DNA of 6,094 nucleotides, taken from NCBI GenBank assembly GCA_027482985.1, contig JAIXVO010000158.1, positions 1-6,094 of the forward strand, in the 5' to 3' direction. The notes below the pieces were generated by a model. That model saw only the letters and a program-made list of their open reading frames with translations, searched no databases and had not been told where the DNA came from. The DNA comes from Cyanobacteriota bacterium. Its GTDB lineage: Bacteria; Cyanobacteriota; Cyanobacteriia; Leptolyngbyales; Leptolyngbyaceae. Shown here in pieces: positions 1 to 5,972 of this stretch (position 1 is the stretch's first letter; the number at the start of each line of letters is the position of its first letter). The position numbers and the translations under genes were made by a program.

Positions 1-798
1 ACCAGTTTTGCCCAAAGTCCCCATCCAGCAGCGTTAATTTGCGCCCTGGCAAGCATTCCGTTGCGTCTAGGCGAATCCAAAGAAACCGATTTCAGCCTGA
101 CCCACGCGATTCCACCCGCCCCCGATGACATTCACCAGGTCGATCGCAATTTGCGCCTGTTGGAAGCCATTGGCATGACCGTGAGCGATCGCCGTCTCAC
201 CCTGCAAGTGCCTGCCCTCACCCACCCCATCCCGCAACCTTACCTCCTGCTCAACCCCTGGACCAGTTGCCAATCCCGCAATTACGACCCCGATCGCTGG
301 GCTGAGGTCGCCCGGCGCTTGAGTGCCATCACGGGTTGGGCAGTCGTGGTGACAGGAGTCGAAAAAGATCGAGATCGCGCCACTCCCTTGTTAGCAAAAT
401 TGGGCAGTAGTGCGATCGATTTGATTGGCAAAACCAGCCTCTCGGAACTGGTGGCGATCGTTGCCAAAGCCCAACTGGTGCTGACGAATAACACCTCCAC
501 CATGCACATCGCCGATGCCACGAATACGCCCAACGTCGTGCTATTTGCTGGCACCGAACTAGAACGGCAATGGCAACCCCGTTACAGTCCTTCCCGCCTG
601 CTCCGGCGACCCACAGTTTGCAGTCCTTGTTACACCTTCACCTGTCCCTACCACCTGGAATGCCTGGATCTTCCAGTGGAAGCCGTTGTTACGACCGCGA
701 TCGCCCTCCTGCAAGATTGTGGCTTGTGGGAGAGCGAGCAGGCGATCGCCCCACCACCACTCTGCCACTCATGGCCAACCCCATGGCAACGGCCGTGA
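1..798 (+). CDS. GT9 (heptosyltransferase-like) glycosyltransferase, 5'-truncated by window edge
   Basis: The reading frame is open from base 1 to the TGA at 796-798, giving 265 visible residues. The TTG at 61 is an internal leucine rather than a start, because the 20 codons before it read on smoothly. GT9 enzymes transfer heptose or related sugars from a nucleotide donor during lipopolysaccharide or other surface glycan assembly on the cytoplasmic side of the membrane. The visible part holds the C-terminal Rossmann half: LLNPW (about residues 83-87), a V-V-T-G strand (117-119 region), GKTSLSEL (143-150) and LTNNTSTMHIADA (161-173), which matches the family's NDSGPxHLA donor-site motif. A four-cysteine segment (nt 619-663, C-x2-C-x4-C-x5-C) is typical of the family tail. 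The usual Asp of the NDSG motif is Asn here. About 80-100 N-terminal residues are missing to the left. Acceptor and donor sugars cannot be told from sequence; the family call is firm. Confidence 0.88.
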   Translation, partial: TSFAQSPHPAALICALASIPLRLGESKETDFSLTHAIPPAPDDIHQVDRNLRLLEAIGMTVSDRRLTLQVPALTHPIPQPYLLLNPWTSCQSRNYDPDRWAEVARRLSAITGWAVVVTGVEKDRDRATPLLAKLGSSAIDLIGKTSLSELVAIVAKAQLVLTNNTSTMHIADATNTPNVVLFAGTELERQWQPRYSPSRLLRRPTVCSPCYTFTCPYHLECLDLPVEAVVTTAIALLQDCGLWESEQAIAPPPLCHSWPTPWQRP

Positions 799-802
799 GC
801 GG
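765..802. terminator. Hairpin spanning the convergent GT9/amidase junction
   Basis: CCACTCATGGCC (765-776) pairs with positions 791-802. There are 11 pairs, including one T-G wobble, one A/C mismatch near the base, and a 14-nt loop. The hairpin covers the stop codon of the GT9 gene and lies 7 nt past the amidase stop. Neither strand has a T run after the stem, so it is not a classical intrinsic terminator. It may still end or protect both transcripts (inference). Confidence 0.35.
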
Positions 803-808
803 GTGTGC

Positions 809-2290
809 CTACTGATAACTCGGTGGCGGTTGGCAGTGACCAATGAGGGTATCCAGTTGTTGAGCGATCGCGATTAGTTCCAGTTCTTGCCAGCGTTTGC
901 CCACAATTTGCAGGCCAATGGGGAGACCGTTGGGGGTTTGACCAATGGGGATGGTGATGGCGGGATGACCACTGAGGTTGAACGGCATGGTGTAAGCACC
1001 GTTGGCAAGGGCGTGGGGATAGGCGCGACCATCCACATTCACGGCACTCCAGGGAGGACAATGGGGAAAGGCGGGAGTGGCGGCAACGGGGAGCAACCAG
1101 ATATCCCAGGGGGCAAAGGCTTGATCGAGATCGGCAATGGCGCGATCGCGTTCGGTCAACGCCGTGAAGTAGCCTTTCAGACTGGGCTGCACCATTTCGG
1201 GGAGAAACCGACTGAAGTCGCCCATTGGCCGCAGGGCTTTGTCTCCCTGCGTCGCCGTCCGCCACACTAATTCCAGACTGCGGCGAATAGTGTAGCGATC
1301 GCGCGGTTGCGCGTAGTTTTGGTTGTATAACGCCATCCGCGTATAGAGTTGCAACAGTTGGGACAGGTCAAATCCCGGTGGCAACCACGGCTGCATCTGG
1401 GCACCCGCTGTCGTCAAAGTTTGGATCGCCTGCTGCATGGATGTCCGAATAGCAGCAGCGACTGGGAATTCTGCCCATTGTTCCGTGTAGGCAATTTTTA
1501 ACTGAGATAAGGGTTTGCCAGTGGGGGTGTCGAGCGGGACGGGGGGCACATCAGGACGACGCGGATCGGCTCCCGCCAACAGCGAAAAACAGAGGCGAAT
1601 GTCGTCCAGCGATCGCGCAAAACACCCCACGGTCATCATTTGCCGAATACACAACGGCATCCCCGGCACTTCGGGAATCATGCCCGCCGTCGAAATCCGG
1701 CGATCGGTGGGTTTCAGCCCATACACCCCACAAAAATGGGCAGGTTGACGCACAGAACCGCCAAAGTCATTGCCCAAATCTAAAGGAGACAGTCCCGCTG
1801 CTACTGCCGCCGCACTGCCGCCCGAACTGCCGCCTGCGGTGTAATCGACATTCCAGGGATTATTGACGCGCGGAAAGAGCGAGTTAGTGCTTTGATAATC
1901 GCCTGCCAATTCTGCCAGATTCGTCTTACCGACAATCACCGCGCCAGCTGCTCGCAACCGGGCAACGGCAGTCGCATCCTGTTGGGGCACATAGTTTTTC
2001 AACGGAATGTAGCCAGCCGTGGTGCGTAGTCCGGCGGTTTCAAAAATATCTTTAATCGTAATCGGCACCCCATGCAGTACCCCCCAATTTTCCCCCCGCG
2101 CTAAGGCTTCATCAGCTTGTTGCGCCCGCATTTGTGCCGTTGCCTGGTTGAGATTGCAAATGGCATTCAGCCGAGAATTATGTTGCCCAATGTGAGCCAG
2201 ATGCGCCTCTAGCAGTTCACTCGCAGAGATCTGGCGATCGCGAATCATCCGTGCCATTTGCGTTGCCGATTGAAAGACCAGTTGACTCAT
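809..2290 (-). CDS. Amidase signature (AS) family amidase
   Basis: A complete gene of 493 residues, ATG at 2290-2288 and TAG at 811-809. AS enzymes hydrolyse amide bonds in the cytoplasm with a Lys-cisSer-Ser triad. All three are present: K80 in VPITIKD, S155 in GGSSGGSAAAVAAG and S179 in GNDFGGSVR, followed by the family's FCGVYGLKPT. The S155-S179 spacing of 24 matches FAAH and GatA. The C-terminus GLPIGLQIVG is also canonical. Length is normal for the family (about 450-500). It is probably not GatA of the tRNA amidotransferase: the segment after the lysine (ELAGDYQSTNSLFPRVNNPW) differs from the GatA pattern and no gatB or gatC adjoins. It could act on simple aliphatic or aromatic amides, acylamino compounds or an indole-acetamide type substrate; nothing here decides. 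The gene appears monocistronic. A GAGG ribosome site sits 9 nt upstream of the ATG. Confidence 0.93.
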   Translation of the reverse strand: MSQLVFQSATQMARMIRDRQISASELLEAHLAHIGQHNSRLNAICNLNQATAQMRAQQADEALARGENWGVLHGVPITIKDIFETAGLRTTAGYIPLKNYVPQQDATAVARLRAAGAVIVGKTNLAELAGDYQSTNSLFPRVNNPWNVDYTAGGSSGGSAAAVAAGLSPLDLGNDFGGSVRQPAHFCGVYGLKPTDRRISTAGMIPEVPGMPLCIRQMMTVGCFARSLDDIRLCFSLLAGADPRRPDVPPVPLDTPTGKPLSQLKIAYTEQWAEFPVAAAIRTSMQQAIQTLTTAGAQMQPWLPPGFDLSQLLQLYTRMALYNQNYAQPRDRYTIRRSLELVWRTATQGDKALRPMGDFSRFLPEMVQPSLKGYFTALTERDRAIADLDQAFAPWDIWLLPVAATPAFPHCPPWSAVNVDGRAYPHALANGAYTMPFNLSGHPAITIPIGQTPNGLPIGLQIVGKRWQELELIAIAQQLDTLIGHCQPPPSYQ

Positions 2291-2299
2291 CTCGATTGC

Positions 2300-2303
2300 C
2301 CTC
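2300..2303 (-). promoter_or_regulatory. Ribosome binding site of the amidase
   Basis: On the minus strand this reads GAGG, 9 nt before the ATG at 2290. It supports the chosen amidase start, since the protein also begins at the position usual for the family. Confidence 0.6.
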
Positions 2304-2332
2304 AGTCTGGAACGCGGAACCTATTACTGTGC

Positions 2333-2338
2333 ATCATA
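2333..2338 (-). promoter_or_regulatory. Candidate -10 element for the amidase gene
   Basis: The minus strand reads TATGAT, one base from the TATAAT consensus, about 43 nt upstream of the amidase ATG. No good -35 hexamer lies 16-18 nt further upstream, so this is a tentative call. Confidence 0.3.
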
Positions 2339-2462
2339 CTCAGTTAATGCCGATCACTCGCTCCGTCGCGGCCAGTTGAGAGGGAAGGGGCGCGGCACTG
2401 TGGGTGGTGCTCGCTCACATTAGATTACACACAGCCAGAAGGTAAACTGCACCAAAATAGCG

Positions 2463-2490
2463 TTGATTTGGTCAGAAACGGCTATAAATT
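2463..2490 (+). promoter_or_regulatory. Weak candidate promoter for the small secreted protein
   Basis: TTGATT (2463-2468) and TAAATT (2485-2490) are 16 nt apart, each matching four of six consensus bases. An overlapping TATAAA at 2483-2488 is a better -10 but sits only 14 nt from TTGATT. A start just downstream would leave a leader of about 25-30 nt before the ATG at 2525. Confidence 0.25.
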
Positions 2491-2510
2491 GAACTGAGAA
2501 GTTTTGGGTA

Positions 2511-2516
2511 GAGGAG
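2511..2516 (+). promoter_or_regulatory. Strong Shine-Dalgarno deciding the start at 2525
   Basis: GAGGAG lies 8 nt before the ATG at 2525. It falls inside the longer TTG-initiated reading (from 2504), which has no comparable site. The ATG at 2525 is therefore the better start. Confidence 0.75.
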
Positions 2517-2524
2517 ATAACGAT

Positions 2525-2989
2525 ATGCAGTGGGGTTTATGGGGATTGGCAGGCTGGTTAGTGCTCGTCCCGATCACGATGACATCACGGGGAGTCGCGC
2601 AGGGCACATTACCGGGAGAACCGCAGCAAAATGACCGCCGCTCAGCGATCACCCGAATTGACCCGAAAAAACCGATCCAGATTCGAGTGGTTAGCCAAAC
2701 AACTTTACCAGTCGTGACCTCGACGGTGGCAGCAGCCGGCGATCGCCCCCTGGCACCGGGTCAAACCGTGACCTATGGGCGACTCCACACCAGCTATTTA
2801 CCCCTGCCCCTGGATCTGCAAATCACACTCCAAGACACGCCCGATCCCAACAATCCCCAAAGCCTCTTTTTGGCTGTCAAAACGGTCAAGAATGAAGTCA
2901 TTGTCACCGTGAGAACGGGACGCAGCGATCGCGGCAATTCGTCCCAAGCCCTCAGTATTGATGCTAACGGAGCCATTTACGTGTTCTAG
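2525..2989 (+). CDS. Hypothetical small protein with signal-like N-terminus
   Basis: I do not recognise this 154-residue protein. The start is fixed by the strong ribosome site; a TTG at 2504 would add seven residues (MGRGDND). Residues 3-19 are strongly hydrophobic (W, L, G, V rich) and are followed by TSRGVAQG, where A25 is a plausible signal peptidase site, so export to the periplasm or thylakoid lumen is likely. The N-terminus lacks the usual Lys/Arg before the hydrophobic core, so a membrane anchor is an alternative. The mature part (about 129 residues) has no cysteine. It begins with a polar linker (27-48), then alternates short hydrophobic strands with turns (IQIRVV 51-56, LDLQITL 96-102, LFLAVKTV 114-121, EVIVTVR 124-130, GAIYVF 149-154), suggesting a compact beta-sandwich ending at the very C-terminus. 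It stands alone, divergent from the amidase and convergent with the GH1 gene. That it is a real gene is fairly sure; its function is unknown. Confidence 0.75.
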   Translation: MQWGLWGLAGWLVLVPITMTSRGVAQGTLPGEPQQNDRRSAITRIDPKKPIQIRVVSQTTLPVVTSTVAAAGDRPLAPGQTVTYGRLHTSYLPLPLDLQITLQDTPDPNNPQSLFLAVKTVKNEVIVTVRTGRSDRGNSSQALSIDANGAIYVF

Positions 2990-3010
2990 CGATCACCCTG
3001 ACCGGATTGC

Positions 3011-3034
3011 CACCCCAATCCTCGTGGGGGGGTG
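3011..3034. terminator. GC-rich hairpin downstream of the small secreted protein gene
   Basis: CACCCC (3011-3016) can pair with GGGGTG (3029-3034), starting 21 nt after the stop codon at 2989. A register with CCCCA (3013-3017) against TGGGG (3025-3029) is also possible. No T run follows, so a terminator role is plausible but unproven. Confidence 0.3.
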
Positions 3035-3064
3035 TCTCGCCCGCCCAAACACCCCAACTAGACT

Positions 3065-3108
3065 GTCTTCTTGCCATCCAAACTGCAAGCCTAGGCGGGC
3101 AAGATGAC
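3065..3108. terminator. Imperfect inverted repeat between the convergent genes
   Basis: GTC-T-TCTTGCC (3065-3075) pairs with GGCAAGA-T-GAC (3098-3108): ten pairs of eleven with one T/T mismatch and a 22-nt loop. A competing perfect 7-bp repeat, GCCCGCC (3039-3045) against GGCGGGC (3094-3100), overlaps it. The site lies between the ends of the small secreted protein gene and the GH1 gene, so a shared bidirectional terminator is the simplest reading. Confidence 0.35.
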
Positions 3109-3153
3109 CACCCGACGGGAGTTTAACTCATGACTGGCGGCACTAGACTTGGA

Positions 3154-4710
3154 TTAACCGAGTTGAAAGTCACGGATCAGTTGGGCGTAGGTAGCGGATG
3201 GGCGATCGCCCAGATGATCCAGTGGCAGGCGATCACGGGTGTGCTGAAAGTCGATCGAGAACAACCCGAAGCGCGGCGTGTAAGACCCCCACTCGTAGTT
3301 GTCTGTCATCGACCAGTGTAAATAGCCCAGCATCGGAATGCCTTCCTGCACCAGTCGTTGCACTTGTTGCACATGGGCTTTCAGAAACTCACTGCGTAAC
3401 ATCGAATCCGATCGCTGCGTCGCAATGCTGTTATCAGGTTTGCGGCGCAGTGCCATGCCATTTTCGGCAATCAGAATCGGGCAATGAGTTTGTCCGACGA
3501 GAGGGCCAAATTCGCGGGAATAGTACTGGCAAAAGTAATGCAAGCCTTCCGGCAACGATCGCCAATCCCACCATTTGCTGGTAATGCCACTCATGATCCA
3601 ACCCCGAAAGTCCTTGGTTTTGAATTCGAAATCAGCAAAGTGGGGCAATCGGAAAATGTGTGCCAGGAACGGATCGTAGTAATCGATCGCGAGGTAATCA
3701 AACACGCGATCGCGGGGTGAAGCCGTCAGGACTGCCAGGTAGTCGTGCAGGTGCTTGCCATCAAAATTGCGTTTGCCCAACCAATTACTGAGGCGGCGAG
3801 CCAGTTGCCCACAGCGGTAGGGCAAATTGTGCTGAAAGGGTAGATCGGCCTTCCGCAGTTCGGCTTCAAACTGCTTGGCATTGGCATAAGCAAAATCCTG
3901 CAGCTCGTGAATTTTGATGTCTTGCTGGCGCAGGCTCAACAAATCCCAAATCACCTTTTCCGACCAGTACAGATCGCTACAGTAGGTATTCAGTGTCACT
4001 TGTGGCGTTGCCCAACCCGCCGCCGCGTACAGGTCATGAATCACGTTATACGCCCGCACATGGGCTGCAAGCAGATGGTTATACGCCCGAATCAGTGGCT
4101 CGATGCCCCGCGCCGCCCCCGCCGGAAACATCCCACTCAAATACGTGTTGGGCACTAAAATATTGGGTTCATTGGTGGTGATGTACCACTGAATCGGCGG
4201 CAGGTGGTGATACTCCGTCAGGCGGCGGTTAATGTGAGTGACGGTCGTCTGCACATAATCCACAAAACAATCCACCGTCGCGGGTTGCAACCAGGCATCA
4301 ATCCCTAACCAGGCGGGATGGGTGAAGTGATGCAGGGTGACGATCGGTTCTAACTGCGCCCGACGGCAGGCGGCCAGCATATCACTATAGGCATCTAAGG
4401 CCGCGAGATCATAGGCCGGCGCGGGAGCTACATCAGTCGTCGTGGAGGGCTGAATCCGTGCCCATTCCAAACTCAGCCGAAAGGCCGTTAAGCCCAATGC
4501 GTGACACGTAGCGAAATCATCTGGATAGCGGGTCCGGAATTCCGCCGCGGCTCCGGTGGTCATGACGCTGCCCTGAAGTTCGTCCCACACCCAATTATTT
4601 TTGGGGTCAGTGGGGCCGTTATATCCGCCTTCGCTTTGATAACCCGAAGTCGCCACGCCCCACAAAAATGAGTTATTCGACCAGGCTTGCATTGGACTGT
4701 AGACTCTCAT
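3154..4710 (-). CDS. GH1 family beta-glycosidase (beta-glucosidase/galactosidase-like)
   Basis: A complete gene of 518 residues, ATG at 4710-4708, TAA at 3156-3154. GH1 enzymes are retaining (beta/alpha)8-barrel glycosidases; some act as transglycosidases. Seen motifs: FLWGVATSGYQSEGG (15-29, with substrate-binding Q25), RLSLEWARI (78-86), LHHFTHPAWL (126-135), acid/base E181 in TTNEP, nucleophile E416 in IAENG, and GYLHWSMTDNYEWGSY (462-477). RLSLEWARI and LHWSMTDNYEW resemble archaeal LacS (RLNVEWSRI, LHWSLADNYEW) more than common bacterial enzymes. Oddities: the two catalytic glutamates are 235 residues apart, about 50 more than in T. maritima GH1 or LacS; the extra part (about 250-335) is rich in helix and basic residues; the usual NYY after the barrel strand is DYY (343-345). 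No signal peptide, so probably cytoplasmic. The start overlaps the upstream glycosyltransferase by 38 nt; M7 (4692) is an alternative start, and neither has a clear ribosome site, consistent with translational coupling. Substrate is unknown; a glycolipid is an inference from the neighbour. Confidence 0.93.
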   Translation of the reverse strand: MRVYSPMQAWSNNSFLWGVATSGYQSEGGYNGPTDPKNNWVWDELQGSVMTTGAAAEFRTRYPDDFATCHALGLTAFRLSLEWARIQPSTTTDVAPAPAYDLAALDAYSDMLAACRRAQLEPIVTLHHFTHPAWLGIDAWLQPATVDCFVDYVQTTVTHINRRLTEYHHLPPIQWYITTNEPNILVPNTYLSGMFPAGAARGIEPLIRAYNHLLAAHVRAYNVIHDLYAAAGWATPQVTLNTYCSDLYWSEKVIWDLLSLRQQDIKIHELQDFAYANAKQFEAELRKADLPFQHNLPYRCGQLARRLSNWLGKRNFDGKHLHDYLAVLTASPRDRVFDYLAIDYYDPFLAHIFRLPHFADFEFKTKDFRGWIMSGITSKWWDWRSLPEGLHYFCQYYSREFGPLVGQTHCPILIAENGMALRRKPDNSIATQRSDSMLRSEFLKAHVQQVQRLVQEGIPMLGYLHWSMTDNYEWGSYTPRFGLFSIDFQHTRDRLPLDHLGDRPSATYAQLIRDFQLG

Positions 4711-5875
4711 GAACGTGGACAGAATTGAGGGGTTGGGGCGCGTGTTGCTGCTGCAAATCGTTCAAAATAATTTCGGCAATATTCAGCGCCGCTCGCGGTT
4801 GCCCTAACTCCAGTGCTGATTCTCGCATCTCGACCAGGCGATCGGGATGTCGCAATAGATACTGAACGGCAGGTGCGACCATTTCCATGAGCCGAATTTG
4901 CACACCCGCACCCGCTGCCGCAATCACATCAGCATTTTGTTCTTCCTGACCAGGAATGGGATCAACCAGGATCATCGGCGTGCCCCGCGCCAGAATTTCG
5001 CTCGTAATTAATCCCCCTGCTTTGGTGATGATCAGGTCACTCGCGACGACCAGATCATCCACATAATCAATCATTTCCAGTTTTTGCAACATTACAGTCT
5101 CGGACGACACCAGGTTATCCCAGGCTTCCACCAGACGCTCGTTCCGCCCCGCCACCAGCACCAACCGCAGGGGAATCGGACTTTGCAGCAGATCGGAAAC
5201 CATTGCCCGCACCCGCCGGGGGTTGAGTCCGCCACAAAAGATCGAGATGACCGGGAGGTGCAGCGGCAGATCGAGGCGCGATCGCACATCCGGTTTGTGT
5301 TTTGGGGTCATAATTTCCAGCTTGATCGGGATGCCCGTCACGTGTAACCCAACAGGATTCACCCCCCGCTGCACCAGCAAATTGGCGCTTAAGCTGTTGG
5401 GCAGAAAATAACCGTTCACACCGTAATTAATCCAGGTGCTATGGGCGATCACATCCGTCACCACGACATATTGCGGTGTGGCAGGTTCGTCGTCTTGATC
5501 CAGCAATTGCAGCAACCGACTGGGAATTTGTTGGACACAGACGATCGCATCGGGATTGACGGAGCGCACAAATTCTCCCAACTCAGTGAAAAAGGGGCGT
5601 TCCAGTTTGGCCCACACCAAGTTACTGTCGAGAGACTTATCCAGATCGCTGATATCACTCCCCTCATAAAACGCTTTATAGAGTTGAGGCAGCTTTTCGC
5701 TGAGTTGCTTATAGGCCTGGGTCACCGTACTGCGGTACAGCGAATTGGCATAAGCCAGCGCATCCTCGCACAACACTTCGACTTCAGGGAACTCCTGAAA
5801 AGCTTCGCACAACGCTTTGGCGGCGGTCAAATGCCCCGCGCCCAAAGACGCATGGAGGATCAAAATTCGTTTCAT
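4673..5875 (-). CDS. MGDG-synthase-like glycosyltransferase (GT28-type fold)
   Basis: 400 residues from the ATG at 5875-5873. This family (plant MGD1, Bacillus UgtP) moves galactose or glucose from a UDP-sugar to diacylglycerol at the membrane surface. Seen, numbered from this ATG: LILHASLGAGHLTAAKAL (5-22), the N-terminal GAGHxxAA signature; TDVIAHSTW (140-148), with the family's Asp and His; LPNSLSANLLVQRGVNP then VTGIPI (about 158-184); a GG loop, CGGLNPRR (214-221); and the donor-site block ITKAGGLITSE (283-293) and PIPGQEEQN (306-314). The frame could start at 5944, adding 23 residues, but the family begins at MKRILIL and an AAAGG lies just upstream of 5875, though closely spaced. The glycine-rich loop lacks the GGGxGMG form of plant MGD1. 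It is first in a two-gene unit with the GH1 glycosidase and diverges from msrB. Lipid A-type or other lipid-linked acceptors are possible alternatives. Confidence 0.88.
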   Translation of the reverse strand: MKRILILHASLGAGHLTAAKALCEAFQEFPEVEVLCEDALAYANSLYRSTVTQAYKQLSEKLPQLYKAFYEGSDISDLDKSLDSNLVWAKLERPFFTELGEFVRSVNPDAIVCVQQIPSRLLQLLDQDDEPATPQYVVVTDVIAHSTWINYGVNGYFLPNSLSANLLVQRGVNPVGLHVTGIPIKLEIMTPKHKPDVRSRLDLPLHLPVISIFCGGLNPRRVRAMVSDLLQSPIPLRLVLVAGRNERLVEAWDNLVSSETVMLQKLEMIDYVDDLVVASDLIITKAGGLITSEILARGTPMILVDPIPGQEEQNADVIAAAGAGVQIRLMEMVAPAVQYLLRHPDRLVEMRESALELGQPRAALNIAEIILNDLQQQHAPQPLNSVHVHESLQSNASLVE

Positions 5876-5943
5876 AGACCTTTCAACTGAGCGGACGCGT
5901 TGTCGCGTTATGAACGGATCTATACTGCTTTCCAGGATTTGCA

Positions 5944-5953
5944 TACAATTGTA
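5944..5953. promoter_or_regulatory. Palindrome giving a TACAAT hexamer on both strands
   Basis: TACAATTGTA is a perfect 10-bp palindrome. Each strand therefore carries TACAAT, one base from the -10 consensus. It may serve as a bidirectional -10, or as a small operator. It lies 28 nt from the msrB ATG and 68 nt from the glycosyltransferase ATG. Confidence 0.3.
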
Positions 5954-5966
5954 AATAGAATGTTAC

Positions 5967-5972
5967 AGAAGG
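5967..5972 (+). promoter_or_regulatory. Ribosome binding site of msrB
   Basis: AGAAGG lies 9 nt before the ATG at 5982. It supports that ATG as the true start of the truncated msrB gene. Confidence 0.7.

Larger units (their letters stand above)
2291..2524. other. Divergent intergenic region between amidase and small secreted protein
   Basis: These 234 bp separate two genes transcribed away from each other, so promoters for both should lie here. Visible elements are a minus-strand TATGAT hexamer (2333-2338), a weak plus-strand TTGATT/TAAATT pair (2463-2490), and the two ribosome sites. The repeated heptamer CTCGCTC (near 2357 and 2410) is noted without known meaning. No convincing reading frame, RNA gene, riboswitch or NtcA/CRP-type palindrome was found. 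Confidence 0.6.
185..5285. repeat. Dispersed HIP1 octamers (GCGATCGC), 13 copies
   Basis: Perfect copies begin at 185, 697, 742, 864, 1142, 1295, 1609, 2234, 2739, 2925, 3202, 3706 and 5278. All lie inside coding sequence. This frequency, about one per 470 bp against one per 65 kb by chance for an octamer at equal base use, is characteristic of many cyanobacterial chromosomes. Copies thin out sharply across 3714-5277, where there are none. Confidence 0.95.

Noticed and set aside
648..1265. Long open frame (205 codons) on the minus strand
   Set aside because: It overlaps the amidase in another frame on the same strand and runs into the GT9 gene; its composition (Arg, Ser, His, Pro, Cys rich) is that of an out-of-frame shadow, and the amidase motifs are unmistakable.
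887..1270. Glycine-rich open frame of 127 codons on the plus strand
   Set aside because: Antisense shadow of the amidase C-terminal half.
809..2290. Amidase as GatA of the tRNA amidotransferase
   Set aside because: The catalytic triad fits, but the segment before the signature lacks the GatA pattern and no gatB/gatC genes are adjacent.
2410..2440. TCACAttagattACACA as a CRP-type site
   Set aside because: The half sites are in the wrong orientation and do not form the TGTGA-N6-TCACA palindrome.
3119..3129. GAGTTTAACTC palindrome near the end of the GH1 gene
   Set aside because: An 11-bp odd-centred palindrome with no T run and no nearby start; too short to assign a role.
3130..3321. Small plus-strand frame with a GGGAG site 8 nt before its ATG
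   Set aside because: The ribosome site is tempting, but nearly all of the frame is antisense to the conserved C-terminal end of the GH1 gene and the peptide resembles nothing I know.
5441..5890. Open frame of 149 codons on the plus strand
   Set aside because: It is antisense to the glycosyltransferase, shows no recognisable motif, and its composition follows from the opposite-strand codons.
5876..5944. Upstream extension of the glycosyltransferase to an ATG at 5944
   Set aside because: The extra 23 residues precede the family's normal beginning (MKRILIL), have no ribosome site, and would cover the likely promoter region.
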